DNA of 64,000 nt from the NCBI GenBank assembly GCA_963699525.1, contig CAVOUI010000020.1, positions 69,856-133,855 on the forward strand, given 5' to 3'. This document shows positions 1 through 8,466 of the stretch, piece after piece. Source of the stretch: SG8-41 sp963699525. GTDB lineage: Bacteria > Pseudomonadota > Gammaproteobacteria > Burkholderiales > SG8-41. Both the position numbers and the translations under genes were made by a program. Numbering within the stretch: the stretch's first letter is position 1; each line of letters starts with the position of its first letter. The notes under the pieces are model-generated. The model had not been told where the DNA came from, ran no database searches, and worked only from the letters and a program-made list of their open reading frames with translations.

Positions 1-54
1 GGCGGAGGTCCTATTTTGCCAGCAGCGCGGCGCTTCAGCCATACTGCAGGGGCG

Positions 55-1581
55 ATGGATCGATTCGCGTTGCGCGTGGCAGCGCTTCTCCTTGTGCCCG
101 CGCTGGGCCTCGCCCAGCCGGTCGTCCATGTCGGCTCGAAGCGCTTCACCGAATCCTACATTCTGGCCGAGATCATGGTGCACACGGTGGAGGCGGCGGG
201 GGAGGCGCGCGCGATTCACCTGCAGGGGCTCGGCAATACCGCAATTCTCTTCTCCGCCTTGAAGAGTGGCGCGATTCACGCCTACCCCGAGTACACCGGC
301 ACGATCGCCTTCGAGCTGCTGCGCCTGCAGCGTGTTCCGGATCTTGCCGAGCTCAACCGGCTGCTGGCGCCGCACGGATTGGCGGCGGGCGTGCCGTTCG
401 GCTTTGGCAACTCCTATGCCCTGGCAATGCGGGCTGCGCGCGCCGCGGAACTGCGAATTTCACGTTTCTCGGACCTCGCGTCCCACCCAAACCTGAGACT
501 CGCGCTGTCCCAGGAATTCTTGAATCGCAGAGACGGGTGGCCGGCGCTCCGCGCGGCCTACGGCTTCGCGTTCACCGACGTCCGCGGCCTGGACCATGGA
601 CTCGCGTACGAGGCGCTCTCCGGCGGGCAGGTGGACGTCATTGACGCATACACCACCGACGCGAAGATTCTTCGCTACCAGCTGCGAGTGCTGGAAGACG
701 ACCTGCGCTTCTTCCCGGCATACGATGCAGTGGTGCTCTATCGCCGCGACTTCGAGGAGCGGTTTCCCCGCTCATGGGAGGCGCTGCGGGGGCTGGCGGG
801 GCGCATCGGCGCCGAACAGATGACGGCGATGAACGCGGCCGTCGAGCTTTCCGGCAATTCATTCGCAACGGTCGCACAGGCGTTTCTCGGCTCGAGCCCG
901 GCGGAGGCACGCCAGGCGACGGGGACGGATCGGACATTTCTCAGCGCCCTGGTCGGCCCCGATTTGGGGCGGATCACCCTGGAGCACTTGTTGCTGGTGG
1001 CCACCTCGCTTGCCCTGGGCGTTGTCATCGGCGTGCCGCTCGGCATCTGGGCCGACCGGGCCCCGCGCGCACGCTACTGGATACTGGCCGCGGCAGGCGT
1101 GCTGCAGACGGTTCCGTCGCTCGCGCTGCTCGCGTTTCTCATCGCCGCCCTGGACCGCATTGGGACCCTGCCTGCGATCGTCGCGCTGTTCCTCTATTCG
1201 CTGCTGCCCATCGTGCGCAATACCGAATCGGGGCTCGCCGGCGTTCCGGGCTCGCTGCGTCAGTCCGCGACCGCGCTCGGACTGACCGAATGGCCGCGCC
1301 TGCGGCTGATCGAGCTCCCGCTCGCGGCGCCTACGATGCTCGCAGGGATCAAGACCGCCGCCGTCATCAACGTGGGCACCGCTACCATTGCGGCGTTCAT
1401 TGGCGCGGGAGGCTACGGCGAGCGCATCGTGGCCGGACTCGCGGTAAACGATCACGCGCTCCTGCTGGCGGGTGCCGTTCCAGCCGCGGCAATGGCGCTC
1501 GCGGTCCAATGGGGTTTCGATCTTCTGGAGCGCCGATTCCTCGGTGCCGGTCGCAACGGCCGCGACGGCGGGCCTTCCTGA
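55..1581 (+). CDS. Fused osmoprotectant-type ABC transporter substrate-binding/permease protein
   Basis: Imports a quaternary-ammonium-type solute (glycine betaine, choline, carnitine or similar) across the inner membrane. The ATG at 55 is chosen over an upstream in-frame TTG at 16 because it begins a clean signal peptide (about 20 residues, ending ALGLAQ) and follows a GGGG stretch. Residues about 22-290 are an OpuAC-like ligand-binding domain (opening VGSKRFTESYILAE, then PEYTGT). Residues about 305-490 are a permease with several hydrophobic segments and a coupling loop around GLTEWPRLRLIELPLA. The domain order is binding domain first, permease second, the reverse of the better-known fused Gram-positive OpuC/BusAB-type proteins. 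The partner ATPase is not in the window and may lie just upstream. The exact ligand cannot be read from the sequence. Confidence 0.85.
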   Translation: MDRFALRVAALLLVPALGLAQPVVHVGSKRFTESYILAEIMVHTVEAAGEARAIHLQGLGNTAILFSALKSGAIHAYPEYTGTIAFELLRLQRVPDLAELNRLLAPHGLAAGVPFGFGNSYALAMRAARAAELRISRFSDLASHPNLRLALSQEFLNRRDGWPALRAAYGFAFTDVRGLDHGLAYEALSGGQVDVIDAYTTDAKILRYQLRVLEDDLRFFPAYDAVVLYRRDFEERFPRSWEALRGLAGRIGAEQMTAMNAAVELSGNSFATVAQAFLGSSPAEARQATGTDRTFLSALVGPDLGRITLEHLLLVATSLALGVVIGVPLGIWADRAPRARYWILAAAGVLQTVPSLALLAFLIAALDRIGTLPAIVALFLYSLLPIVRNTESGLAGVPGSLRQSATALGLTEWPRLRLIELPLAAPTMLAGIKTAAVINVGTATIAAFIGAGGYGERIVAGLAVNDHALLLAGAVPAAAMALAVQWGFDLLERRFLGAGRNGRDGGPS

Positions 1582-1650
1582 ATCCCCCAAGCGGGCGGCA
1601 TAGCGGGGCGGCGCCCAGGCCCCGGGGAAGAACCGGTAATAGTGCCGACT

Positions 1651-1678
1651 GAACTAATTTTTCGCTGCCCTGTCAGTG
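1651..1678 (+). promoter_or_regulatory. Candidate sigma-E-type promoter of rpoE
   Basis: GAACTA at 1651-1656 is followed after 16 nt by TCAGT at 1673. This resembles the ECF sigma-E pattern GAACTT-N16-TCTGA. It lies about 110 nt upstream of the rpoE start, where an autoregulated promoter is expected. The -10 match is partial, so this is a suggestion only. Confidence 0.35.
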
Positions 1679-1789
1679 CATTAACGATCGGCTCGCGTCC
1701 ACCCGGCATGCTACGGCCGGGTATACTTGCCGTCTGAACGGCCAGCCTGCCGTTCATCTCGGATAACAAAAAGGCCAGGGACGGGTTTG

Positions 1790-2389
1790 ATGAGCGATCG
1801 CGAACTCGATCAGCAGCTGGTCGAGCGCGCGCAGCGCGGCGACAAGCATGCGTTCGAGCTGCTGGTGAGCAAGTACCAGCGCAAGCTTGCCCGGCTGCTG
1901 TCACGCTTCATCCGGGACTCGACCGAGGTCGAGGACGTGACGCAGGAGGCCTTCATCAAGGCCTACCGGGCGTTGCCATCGTTTCGCGGAGACAGCGCAT
2001 TCTATACGTGGTTGTACCGGATCGGGATCAACACGGCCAAGAATTACCTGGTGGCCATGGGGCGGCGGGCGCCCACGACGACCGATATCGACAGCGAGGA
2101 GGCGGAGGGCTTCGAGGACGGAGAGCTGTTGCGCGATCTCAACACGCCGGAAAACCAGCTGATGAGCCGGCAGGTCGCGGAAACGGTGAACCAAACCCTC
2201 GGAGAGCTGCCTGAAGAGCTGAGGACGGCGATTACCCTGCGGGAGATCGAAGGGCTTAGCTATGAGGATATTGCCAATATAATGAACTGCCCGATCGGCA
2301 CGGTCCGATCGCGCATTTTCCGGGCGCGCGAGGCGATCGCGGCGAAATTGCGACCGCTGCTCGGCACCCGGAAGGACAGGAGATGGTGA
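1790..2389 (+). CDS. rpoE: RNA polymerase sigma-E factor (ECF family)
   Basis: Directs transcription of the envelope-stress regulon. The product has 199 residues, normal for the family. Sigma-70 region 2 lies at about residues 24-90 (DVTQEAFIKAYRALPSFRG) and region 4 near 130-185 (LPEELRTAITLREIEGLSYE, then GTVRSRIFRARE). The ATG at 1790 (MSDRELDQQ) matches the usual start; an upstream in-frame start would add 21 non-family residues. The gene is followed one base after its stop by rseA, then mucB and mucD, the standard sigma-E operon of beta- and gammaproteobacteria. It is presumably held inactive by RseA and released by regulated proteolysis. Confidence 0.97.
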   Translation: MSDRELDQQLVERAQRGDKHAFELLVSKYQRKLARLLSRFIRDSTEVEDVTQEAFIKAYRALPSFRGDSAFYTWLYRIGINTAKNYLVAMGRRAPTTTDIDSEEAEGFEDGELLRDLNTPENQLMSRQVAETVNQTLGELPEELRTAITLREIEGLSYEDIANIMNCPIGTVRSRIFRAREAIAAKLRPLLGTRKDRRW

Positions 2390-2390
2390 G

Positions 2391-2915
2391 ATGGACAAGA
2401 TCTCGGAATGGATGGATGGCGAGCTGACGGAGCGGGAAACGCGCCGGCAGATCGAGCGCCTCAAGCAGGATGCCGAGCTGCATCGTTGCTGGGCGACCTT
2501 TCACCTGATTGGCGATGTGATCCGGGGCGAGCCCGTGATGTCGCGGGACTTCGAAGGCAGGCTGGCCGAGCGGCTGAAGGGCGAGCCGACGGTACTGGCA
2601 CCGCGGGCTCCGGCCGCAAGGCGCTATGCGACTTACGCCCTCTCGGCCGCCGCTTCCCTGTCTGCGGTCGCGGTCGTCGGGTGGATGGTCTTCGTCAACG
2701 ACACGCTAGCCCCCAAGCCCGAAGTCGCTCAGTCCACCGTCACATCCCCGCCCGCCGCACCATCAGCCGACCTGCAATTGGCCAATGTTCCCAGCGACGG
2801 TACGATGAACGAGTACATCATCGCGCACCAGGAATTCTCCCCGAGCAGCGAGATCCAGGGCCTGGCTCCCTATATCCGCAGCGTATCCGGCGCTCGCCCG
2901 ATCAGGGATCGCTAG
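2391..2915 (+). CDS. rseA: Anti-sigma-E factor RseA
   Basis: Inner-membrane protein that binds and inhibits sigma-E. Residues 1-70 form the cytoplasmic RseA N-terminal domain (MDKISEWMDGELTERE, then CWATFHLIGDVIRGE). A single membrane segment lies at about 82-103, followed by a short periplasmic part of about 70 residues expected to contact MucB/RseB. The ATG is one base after the rpoE stop, so translation is likely coupled. The periplasmic domain is compact, as in betaproteobacterial homologues. The assignment rests on position and the N-terminal domain. Confidence 0.93.
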   Translation: MDKISEWMDGELTERETRRQIERLKQDAELHRCWATFHLIGDVIRGEPVMSRDFEGRLAERLKGEPTVLAPRAPAARRYATYALSAAASLSAVAVVGWMVFVNDTLAPKPEVAQSTVTSPPAAPSADLQLANVPSDGTMNEYIIAHQEFSPSSEIQGLAPYIRSVSGARPIRDR

Positions 2916-2985
2916 TGCGGCTCCGCCACGGGTGCGATCCGAATTCCGGGACGAGGCCCGCCGCGGGGGGCGGGGTGGTGCGCGC

Positions 2986-3954
2986 GTGAAGGCGGCGTGG
3001 CCCATCGTTTTTCTGGGTTGCGCCCTACCGGCGCTTGCCGCGGAGCTCGACGGGCTTGGCTGGCTCTCCAAGATGGCGAGCGCGTCGCGCGGGCTCAACT
3101 ACAGCGGCACTTTCGTGTACCAGCATGGGGACCGCATCGAGACCTCCCGGATCGTGCATTTCGTCAATGCCGCGGGCGGCGAGTTCGAGAAGCTGGAGAC
3201 ACTCGATGGCCCCGTGCGCGAGGTGATTCGCACCAACGACCAGGTCAGCTGCTACCTCCCCGACGCGAAAACGGTGATTGTCGAGAAACGGAGTGCACGC
3301 CGTTTTCCAGCGCTCATCCCGGAGCAACTGAGTGGTGTCTCCGACAACTACACTGTGATCGTCGCGGGTACGGACCGCGTGGCGGGATATGACTGCCGCG
3401 TGGTGGTGCTCGAGCCCCGGGACCAGCTGCGTTACGGCCACCAGTTCTGCGCCGAATCGGGCTCCGGGCTACCCTTGCGCGCGCGCACCCTCGGCGAGAA
3501 GCACCAGCAGCTGGAGTCGTTTGCGTTTACCGAGGTGAAGCTGGGTGGGCGCTTCAGCCGCGACCAGGTGAAGTCGCGCTACGCGGATAAGAGCAAGAGC
3601 TGGAAGATCGATCATTCCGCGCTCGTGCTGAGCGACGTGCCGGCCGATACCGGATGGACACTCACGCGCCAGCCGCAGGGATTCAAGAAGCTGACCGAAA
3701 TGAAGCGCTCCATTGCCGGGCGCGCGGGAATGGTGTCGCACATCGTCTATTCAGACGGGCTCGCCGCGATCTCGGTGTTCATCGAGCCCCTGCCGAAGAC
3801 CCGGCCGGTGAACAGCCTGACCCACCAAGGCGCGGTCAATATCTACGTGCGCCCGGTGTCGGATCACATGGTCACGGTGCTCGGGGAAACACCCGCCGCG
3901 ACGGTAATGCAGGTCGCCAATGCCATGGAGCTGCAGACCGGCCGCGGCAGGTAG
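2986..3954 (+). CDS. mucB: Sigma-E regulatory protein MucB/RseB
   Basis: Periplasmic protein that binds the RseA periplasmic domain and shields it from DegS-type cleavage; in E. coli it also senses lipopolysaccharide. The GTG at 2986 is preferred over an in-frame GTG at 2932 because it follows a G-rich ribosome site and starts a signal peptide (VKAAWPIVFLGCALPALAA). The mature protein opens with the family signature LNYSGTFVYQHGD and has a second domain after about residue 215. At 322 residues the length is normal. It is the third gene of the rpoE operon. Confidence 0.92.
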   Translation: MKAAWPIVFLGCALPALAAELDGLGWLSKMASASRGLNYSGTFVYQHGDRIETSRIVHFVNAAGGEFEKLETLDGPVREVIRTNDQVSCYLPDAKTVIVEKRSARRFPALIPEQLSGVSDNYTVIVAGTDRVAGYDCRVVVLEPRDQLRYGHQFCAESGSGLPLRARTLGEKHQQLESFAFTEVKLGGRFSRDQVKSRYADKSKSWKIDHSALVLSDVPADTGWTLTRQPQGFKKLTEMKRSIAGRAGMVSHIVYSDGLAAISVFIEPLPKTRPVNSLTHQGAVNIYVRPVSDHMVTVLGETPAATVMQVANAMELQTGRGR

Positions 3955-4024
3955 CGCTGGTACCGTGCCCCGGGCTCTGGTTTCAACCATTTCCGCAATC
4001 GATTCGAGACTACCGAGGCTGATT

Positions 4025-5416
4025 ATGCTCAAGCGCTTGATCTTTGCGCTGCTCCTGGTCGCAATGCCGGCTGCCGCTGCAGCCCAGTTGCCCGATTTCA
4101 CCGAACTGGTCGAGAAGCAGGGGCCGGCCGTCGTCAACATCAGCACGACGCAGTCGGTGCGCAACCCCCTCGCGCCGCAGATTCCCAACCTGCCGGAGGA
4201 CGATCCCTTCTACGAGTTTTTCCGGCGCTTCATTCCGCAGCCGGGGCCGCGCGAGCGCGAATTCCAGTCCCAGTCCCTCGGCTCGGGTTTCATCGTCAGC
4301 CAGGACGGCTACATCATGACCAACGCTCACGTGGTCGAAGCCGCCGACGAGATCAACGTGAAGCTGACCGACAAGCGCGAATTCAAGGCCAAGGTCATCG
4401 GCTCAGACCGCCGCACCGATGTCGCGCTCATCAAGATCGATGCGACGAGCCTGCCCACGGTGCGCTTCGGGGATCCGAACAAGCTCCGGGTCGGCGAATG
4501 GGTGCTGGCGATCGGCTCGCCCTTCGGCTTCGAGAATACAGTGACGGCCGGCATCGTCAGCGCGAAGGGCCGCTCCCTGCCGCAGGAGAACTACGTGCCG
4601 TTCATCCAGACGGATGTCGCGGTCAATCCCGGCAACTCGGGCGGGCCGCTGTTCAATCTGCGGGGCGAGGTGGTCGGCGTGAATTCGCAGATCTACAGCC
4701 GCACCGGCGGCTTCATGGGACTGTCGTTCGCAATCCCGATCGACGTCGCCAACGACATCGCCAACCAGCTGCGCACGACCGGCAAGGTGACACGCGGACG
4801 GATCGGGGTCGTGATCCAGGCGATCAGCAAGGAGCTGGCCGAAGGCTTCGGCCTCGCGCGACCGCAGGGCGCGCTGGTCAATTCGGTCGAGAAGGGCGGG
4901 CCCGCCGACAAGGCGGGGGTCGAGGCCGGCGACGTCATCCTGCGTTTTGACGGCAAGGCGGTGGCTTCGTCGGAAGACCTGCCCCGGATCGTCGGCGCGA
5001 CTCGCCCGGGCTCCAAGGTGACGATGCAGGTCTGGCGCAACAAGAGCACGCGCGACATGCAGGTGGTGGTGGCCGAGATGCAGGACGAACGTGCGATGCG
5101 GCAGGCCCGACGCAGTGGCAAGCCGCCGGCAGCGGTGCAAAGCCAGTACGGCCTGACGCTGTCCGACCTGACCGAGGCGCAGAAGGCGGAGCTCAAGGTT
5201 TCCGGCGGCGTGCTGGTCGAGAACGTGCAGGGCGCGGGCCAGCGCGCAGGCGTGCGCCGCGGCGACGTGATCCTCGCGATCAACAACCAGGACGTGAAGT
5301 CGGTCGAGCAGTTCAACCAGATGATGGGGCAGTTCGAGAAGGGCCGGATCGTGTCCCTGCTGGTGCGCCGCGGGACCAATTCGCACTACGTCCCGTTCCG
5401 CCTCGACGCTGGTTAA
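4025..5416 (+). CDS. mucD: Periplasmic serine protease/chaperone MucD (DegP/HtrA family)
   Basis: Degrades or refolds damaged envelope proteins. The product has 463 residues. The signal peptide covers about residues 1-21 (AAAAAQ cleavage region). The trypsin-like domain carries the full triad: H102 in TNAHVV, D132 in TDVALIKID, and S205 in NPGNSGGPLF. Two PDZ domains follow at about 260-345 and 370-455. The ATG at 4025 is 68 bases after the mucB stop and begins the signal peptide; earlier in-frame codons lie inside mucB. It completes the sigma-E operon and, by family knowledge, is itself a sigma-E target. Confidence 0.96.
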   Translation: MLKRLIFALLLVAMPAAAAAQLPDFTELVEKQGPAVVNISTTQSVRNPLAPQIPNLPEDDPFYEFFRRFIPQPGPREREFQSQSLGSGFIVSQDGYIMTNAHVVEAADEINVKLTDKREFKAKVIGSDRRTDVALIKIDATSLPTVRFGDPNKLRVGEWVLAIGSPFGFENTVTAGIVSAKGRSLPQENYVPFIQTDVAVNPGNSGGPLFNLRGEVVGVNSQIYSRTGGFMGLSFAIPIDVANDIANQLRTTGKVTRGRIGVVIQAISKELAEGFGLARPQGALVNSVEKGGPADKAGVEAGDVILRFDGKAVASSEDLPRIVGATRPGSKVTMQVWRNKSTRDMQVVVAEMQDERAMRQARRSGKPPAAVQSQYGLTLSDLTEAQKAELKVSGGVLVENVQGAGQRAGVRRGDVILAINNQDVKSVEQFNQMMGQFEKGRIVSLLVRRGTNSHYVPFRLDAG

Positions 5417-5450
5417 GTCATTCTGATTTCGGATAAAATACGCCGCTTTC

Positions 5451-5472
5451 AGGGGCACTGACCGGTGCCCTT
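5451..5472 (+). terminator. Terminator-like hairpin abutting the lepA start
   Basis: AGGGGCAC and GTGCCCTT pair (8 bp including one G.T) around a TGACCG loop, and the right arm runs into TTTT at 5471-5474. The lepA ATG is at 5477, so the hairpin also covers the region where a ribosome site should be. It could be a weak intrinsic terminator for the mucD operon or a translation-initiation structure. Confidence 0.45.
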
Positions 5473-5476
5473 TTAC

Positions 5477-7267
5477 ATGCAGCGTATCCGCAATTTCTCG
5501 ATCATCGCCCACATCGACCACGGCAAGTCGACGCTCGCCGACCGCTTCATCCAGCTCTGCGGCGGACTGGCGGAGCGCGAGATGGAGGAGCAGGTCCTCG
5601 ACACGATGGACCTCGAACGCGAGCGCGGCATCACCATCAAGGCGCAGACGGCGGCGCTCGAGTACCGCGCCCGCGACGGCCAGCAATACCTGCTCAACCT
5701 GATCGACACGCCCGGGCACGTCGATTTCTCCTACGAGGTGTCGCGCTCGCTCGCGGCCTGCGAGGGCGCGCTGCTCGTCGTCGACGCGTCGCAGGGCGTC
5801 GAGGCGCAGACCGTGGCCAACTGCTACACCGCCACCGAGCAGGGAGTCGATGTCATCCCGGTGCTGAACAAGATGGACCTGCCGCAGGCCGAGCCAGAGC
5901 GCGTGATCGGCGAAATCGAGGACATTATCGGCATACCCGCCCGGGACGCGCTGCGGGTGAGCGCCAAGACCGGCGAGGGCGTTCCCGAGATCCTGGAGGC
6001 CGTCATTCACCGCATCGCGCCGCCCTCCGGCAACCCGGGCGGGCCGTTGAAGGCGCTCATCATCGACTCGTGGTTCGACAATTACGTCGGAGTGGTCATG
6101 CTGGTGCGGGTCGTGGATGGAGAGCTCAGGCCCAAGGACCGGATCCTGCTGATGTCCACCGGAGCGACCTACCTGTGCGAGCAGGTGGGTGTGTTCACGC
6201 CCAAGGCGAGGACGAAGGACGCCCTCGCGGCCGGGGAGGTCGGCTACATCACGGCCGGCATCAAGGAGCTCAAGGCGGCGCGCGTCGGGGACACGGTGAC
6301 GCTCGAGCGGCGTCCCGCGAGCGAGCCTCTGCCCGGGTTCAAGGAGATCAAGCCGCAGGTGTTTGCGGGGCTCTATCCGGTCGACCCGGGCGAATACGAG
6401 GCACTGCGGGACGCGCTCGAGAAACTGCACCTGAACGATGCGTCGCTGCGCTACGAGCCGGAATCCTCGCAGGCGCTCGGCTTCGGCTTCCGCTGCGGCT
6501 TTCTCGGGCTGCTGCACCTCGACATCGTGCAGGAGCGCCTGGAGCGCGAGTACGGCATGAATCTCATCACCACCGCGCCCACCGTGATCTACCAGGTGCT
6601 CACGCGCGACGGCTCGGTGCTGGAAATCGAGAACCCATCCCGGCTTCCCGACCCGAGCGCGATCGCGGAAATCCGCGAGCCGGTCATCATGGCCTCGATC
6701 CTGACGCCGCACGACTACGTTGGCGCCGTGCTGACGCTCTGCAACCAGAAGCGTGGCGTTCAGCGCAACATGCAATACGTCGGGCGGCAGGTCATACTGA
6801 CCTACGAAATGCCGCTCAACGAGGTCGTGATGGATTTCTTCGACCGGTTGAAGTCGGTTTCCCGCGGCTACGCTTCCCTCGACTACGAGTTCCTGGAATA
6901 CCGCGCCGGCGACCTGGCGCGGCTCGACATACTGATCAACGGCGACCGGGTGGACGCGCTTTCGCTCATCGTCCACCGCGAAAGCGCCCAGCAGCGCGGG
7001 CGCGACCTCGCCGTGAAGATGCGCGAGCTGATACCGCGCCAGATGTTCGACGTGGCGGTGCAGGCCGCGATCGGCTCCCACATCATCGCGCGCGAGACGG
7101 TGAAGGCGATGCGCAAGAACGTCCTCGCCAAGTGCTACGGCGGCGACATCACGCGCAAGAAGAAGCTGCTCGAGAAGCAGAAGGCGGGCAAGAAGCGCAT
7201 GAAGCAGGTGGGTAGCGTCGAGATTCCGCAAGAAGCATTCCGCGCCATCCTGCAAGTCGAAAAGTGA
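5477..7267 (+). CDS. lepA: Elongation factor 4 (ribosome back-translocating GTPase)
   Basis: Translational GTPase that acts on stalled or mistranslocated ribosomes. The product has 596 residues. GTP-binding motifs are AHIDHGKST near residue 12, DTPGH and NKMD. Domain II, EF-G-like domains III and V, and the LepA-specific C-terminal domain follow, ending in the basic stretch KKKLLEKQKAGKKRMKQVG. The ATG at 5477 (MQRIRNFSII) is the conserved start; the GTG at 5465 lies inside a hairpin. The stop overlaps the lepB start by 4 nt, so the two are coupled, as in most proteobacteria. Confidence 0.98.
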   Translation: MQRIRNFSIIAHIDHGKSTLADRFIQLCGGLAEREMEEQVLDTMDLERERGITIKAQTAALEYRARDGQQYLLNLIDTPGHVDFSYEVSRSLAACEGALLVVDASQGVEAQTVANCYTATEQGVDVIPVLNKMDLPQAEPERVIGEIEDIIGIPARDALRVSAKTGEGVPEILEAVIHRIAPPSGNPGGPLKALIIDSWFDNYVGVVMLVRVVDGELRPKDRILLMSTGATYLCEQVGVFTPKARTKDALAAGEVGYITAGIKELKAARVGDTVTLERRPASEPLPGFKEIKPQVFAGLYPVDPGEYEALRDALEKLHLNDASLRYEPESSQALGFGFRCGFLGLLHLDIVQERLEREYGMNLITTAPTVIYQVLTRDGSVLEIENPSRLPDPSAIAEIREPVIMASILTPHDYVGAVLTLCNQKRGVQRNMQYVGRQVILTYEMPLNEVVMDFFDRLKSVSRGYASLDYEFLEYRAGDLARLDILINGDRVDALSLIVHRESAQQRGRDLAVKMRELIPRQMFDVAVQAAIGSHIIARETVKAMRKNVLAKCYGGDITRKKKLLEKQKAGKKRMKQVGSVEIPQEAFRAILQVEK

Positions 7268-8067
7268 ACTTCGCGCTGATCCTTTTTTTGCTGCTCGTCG
7301 CGACCGGCGCGGTATGGCTGGTCGACCGCTACTGGCTGCGCGGGCGGCGCCCCGCGGGCCGCGCCGAGCCATGGTGGGTGGAGTATCCGAAGAGCTTCTT
7401 CCCGGTCATCCTCGTGGTATTCCTGTTGCGCTCGTTCCTGGTGGAGCCGTTCAAGATCCCTTCAGGGTCGATGCTGCCGACGCTGCTGGTGGGCGATTTC
7501 ATCCTGGTGAACAAATTCACCTACGGGGTGCGCCTGCCGATCGTGAACGTGAAGCTGCTCGACCTGGGCGAGCCGCGGCGTGGGGATGTCATGGTCTTCC
7601 GCTACCCGGAGAACCCGGCGCTCGACTACATCAAGCGCGTGGTGGGATTGCCGGGCGACCGCATCGCCTACCGCAACAAGCGGCTCACGATCAACGACGA
7701 GGTGATCCGGATCAAGCCGGACGGCGAGTACCACTACATCGAGTCCGGACTGAACTTCGTCGCAGCGCAGCGCATGACGGAGACGCTGGGAGAGCACCAG
7801 CACGCGGTGCTGCTGCAGGCGGAGATTCCCAGCGTGCACCTGTCGGGCGTGCGGCTCTTTCCTTTCCGCGAAAATTGCGCCTACAATGAGTCGGGATTCA
7901 GCTGCACCGTGCCGCCTGGGCACTATTTTCTGATGGGGGACAATCGCGACAGCAGCAGCGACAGCCGCTACTGGGGGTTTGTCCCCGAGTCGCACATCGT
8001 GGGCAAGGCCTTCCTGATCTGGTGGAATTTCGACGACTTCAAGCGCATCGGACAGCTCATCAACTGA
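7264..8067 (+). CDS. lepB: Signal peptidase I
   Basis: Inner-membrane enzyme that cleaves signal peptides from exported proteins. The product has 267 residues. Two N-terminal membrane segments lie at about residues 3-20 and 43-60. The catalytic Ser/Lys pair is visible: S69 in IPSGSMLPT and K124 in DYIKRVVGLPGD. The C-terminal box GDNRDSSSDSRYWG is also intact. It starts with GTG, overlapping the lepA stop as GTGA. The next gene in the operon is the DUF4845 protein. Confidence 0.97.
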   Translation: MNFALILFLLLVATGAVWLVDRYWLRGRRPAGRAEPWWVEYPKSFFPVILVVFLLRSFLVEPFKIPSGSMLPTLLVGDFILVNKFTYGVRLPIVNVKLLDLGEPRRGDVMVFRYPENPALDYIKRVVGLPGDRIAYRNKRLTINDEVIRIKPDGEYHYIESGLNFVAAQRMTETLGEHQHAVLLQAEIPSVHLSGVRLFPFRENCAYNESGFSCTVPPGHYFLMGDNRDSSSDSRYWGFVPESHIVGKAFLIWWNFDDFKRIGQLIN

Positions 8068-8079
8068 GAAGGAAGCATC

Positions 8080-8439
8080 ATGCGTAGACCGAAAGGCTTC
8101 ACCTTGACGGGGTTCCTGATGTGGGCGGTGGTGCTGATTTTCGTCGCGCTGCTGCTCTTCAAGATCGGGCCGCCCTATATCGAGTTCCTGTCCATCCAGT
8201 CGAACCTCAGGGCGGTCGCGAACGATCCGGAGGGCCGCTCCGGCATTCGCCGCGTGGTGGAAGATCTGTTCGACCGTCGCTCGGCGATCGACAACATCAC
8301 GTCGGTCAGGGCGAATGAAATCCTCATCTCCAAGGAAGGCGACAACATCGTGCTGAGCTTCGAGTACACGAAATGCGTGCCGATCGTCTTCAACATCCGG
8401 GCCTGCATGGATTACAACCCGACCTCAGCGCGTCGGTAG
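8080..8439 (+). CDS. DUF4845 family membrane-anchored protein
   Basis: Small protein of 119 residues found between lepB and rnc in many betaproteobacteria. One N-terminal membrane segment (about residues 10-32) is followed by a short domain, presumably periplasmic; the N-terminus (KGFTLTGFLMWAVV) looks pilin-like but lacks the strict cleavage motif. It has the position and size of the DUF4845 family. No function is established. Its co-operon position with signal peptidase suggests an envelope role, which is inference only. Confidence 0.88.
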   Translation: MRRPKGFTLTGFLMWAVVLIFVALLLFKIGPPYIEFLSIQSNLRAVANDPEGRSGIRRVVEDLFDRRSAIDNITSVRANEILISKEGDNIVLSFEYTKCVPIVFNIRACMDYNPTSARR

Positions 8440-8466
8440 GGCCTGCATGCCGCAACCATCCGCCTG

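Noticed and set aside
2932..2985. An 18-residue N-terminal extension of MucB from GTG 2932
   Set aside because: The extension is Arg/Gly-rich and would precede a normal signal peptide. GTG 2986 has the better ribosome site.
4403..7372. A 989-residue open frame on the minus strand opposite mucD and lepA
   Set aside because: It mirrors lepA and mucD codon structure, is dominated by His/Arg/Leu/Val/Asp, has no recognisable domain, and both genes on the other strand are certain. It is a GC-rich shadow frame.
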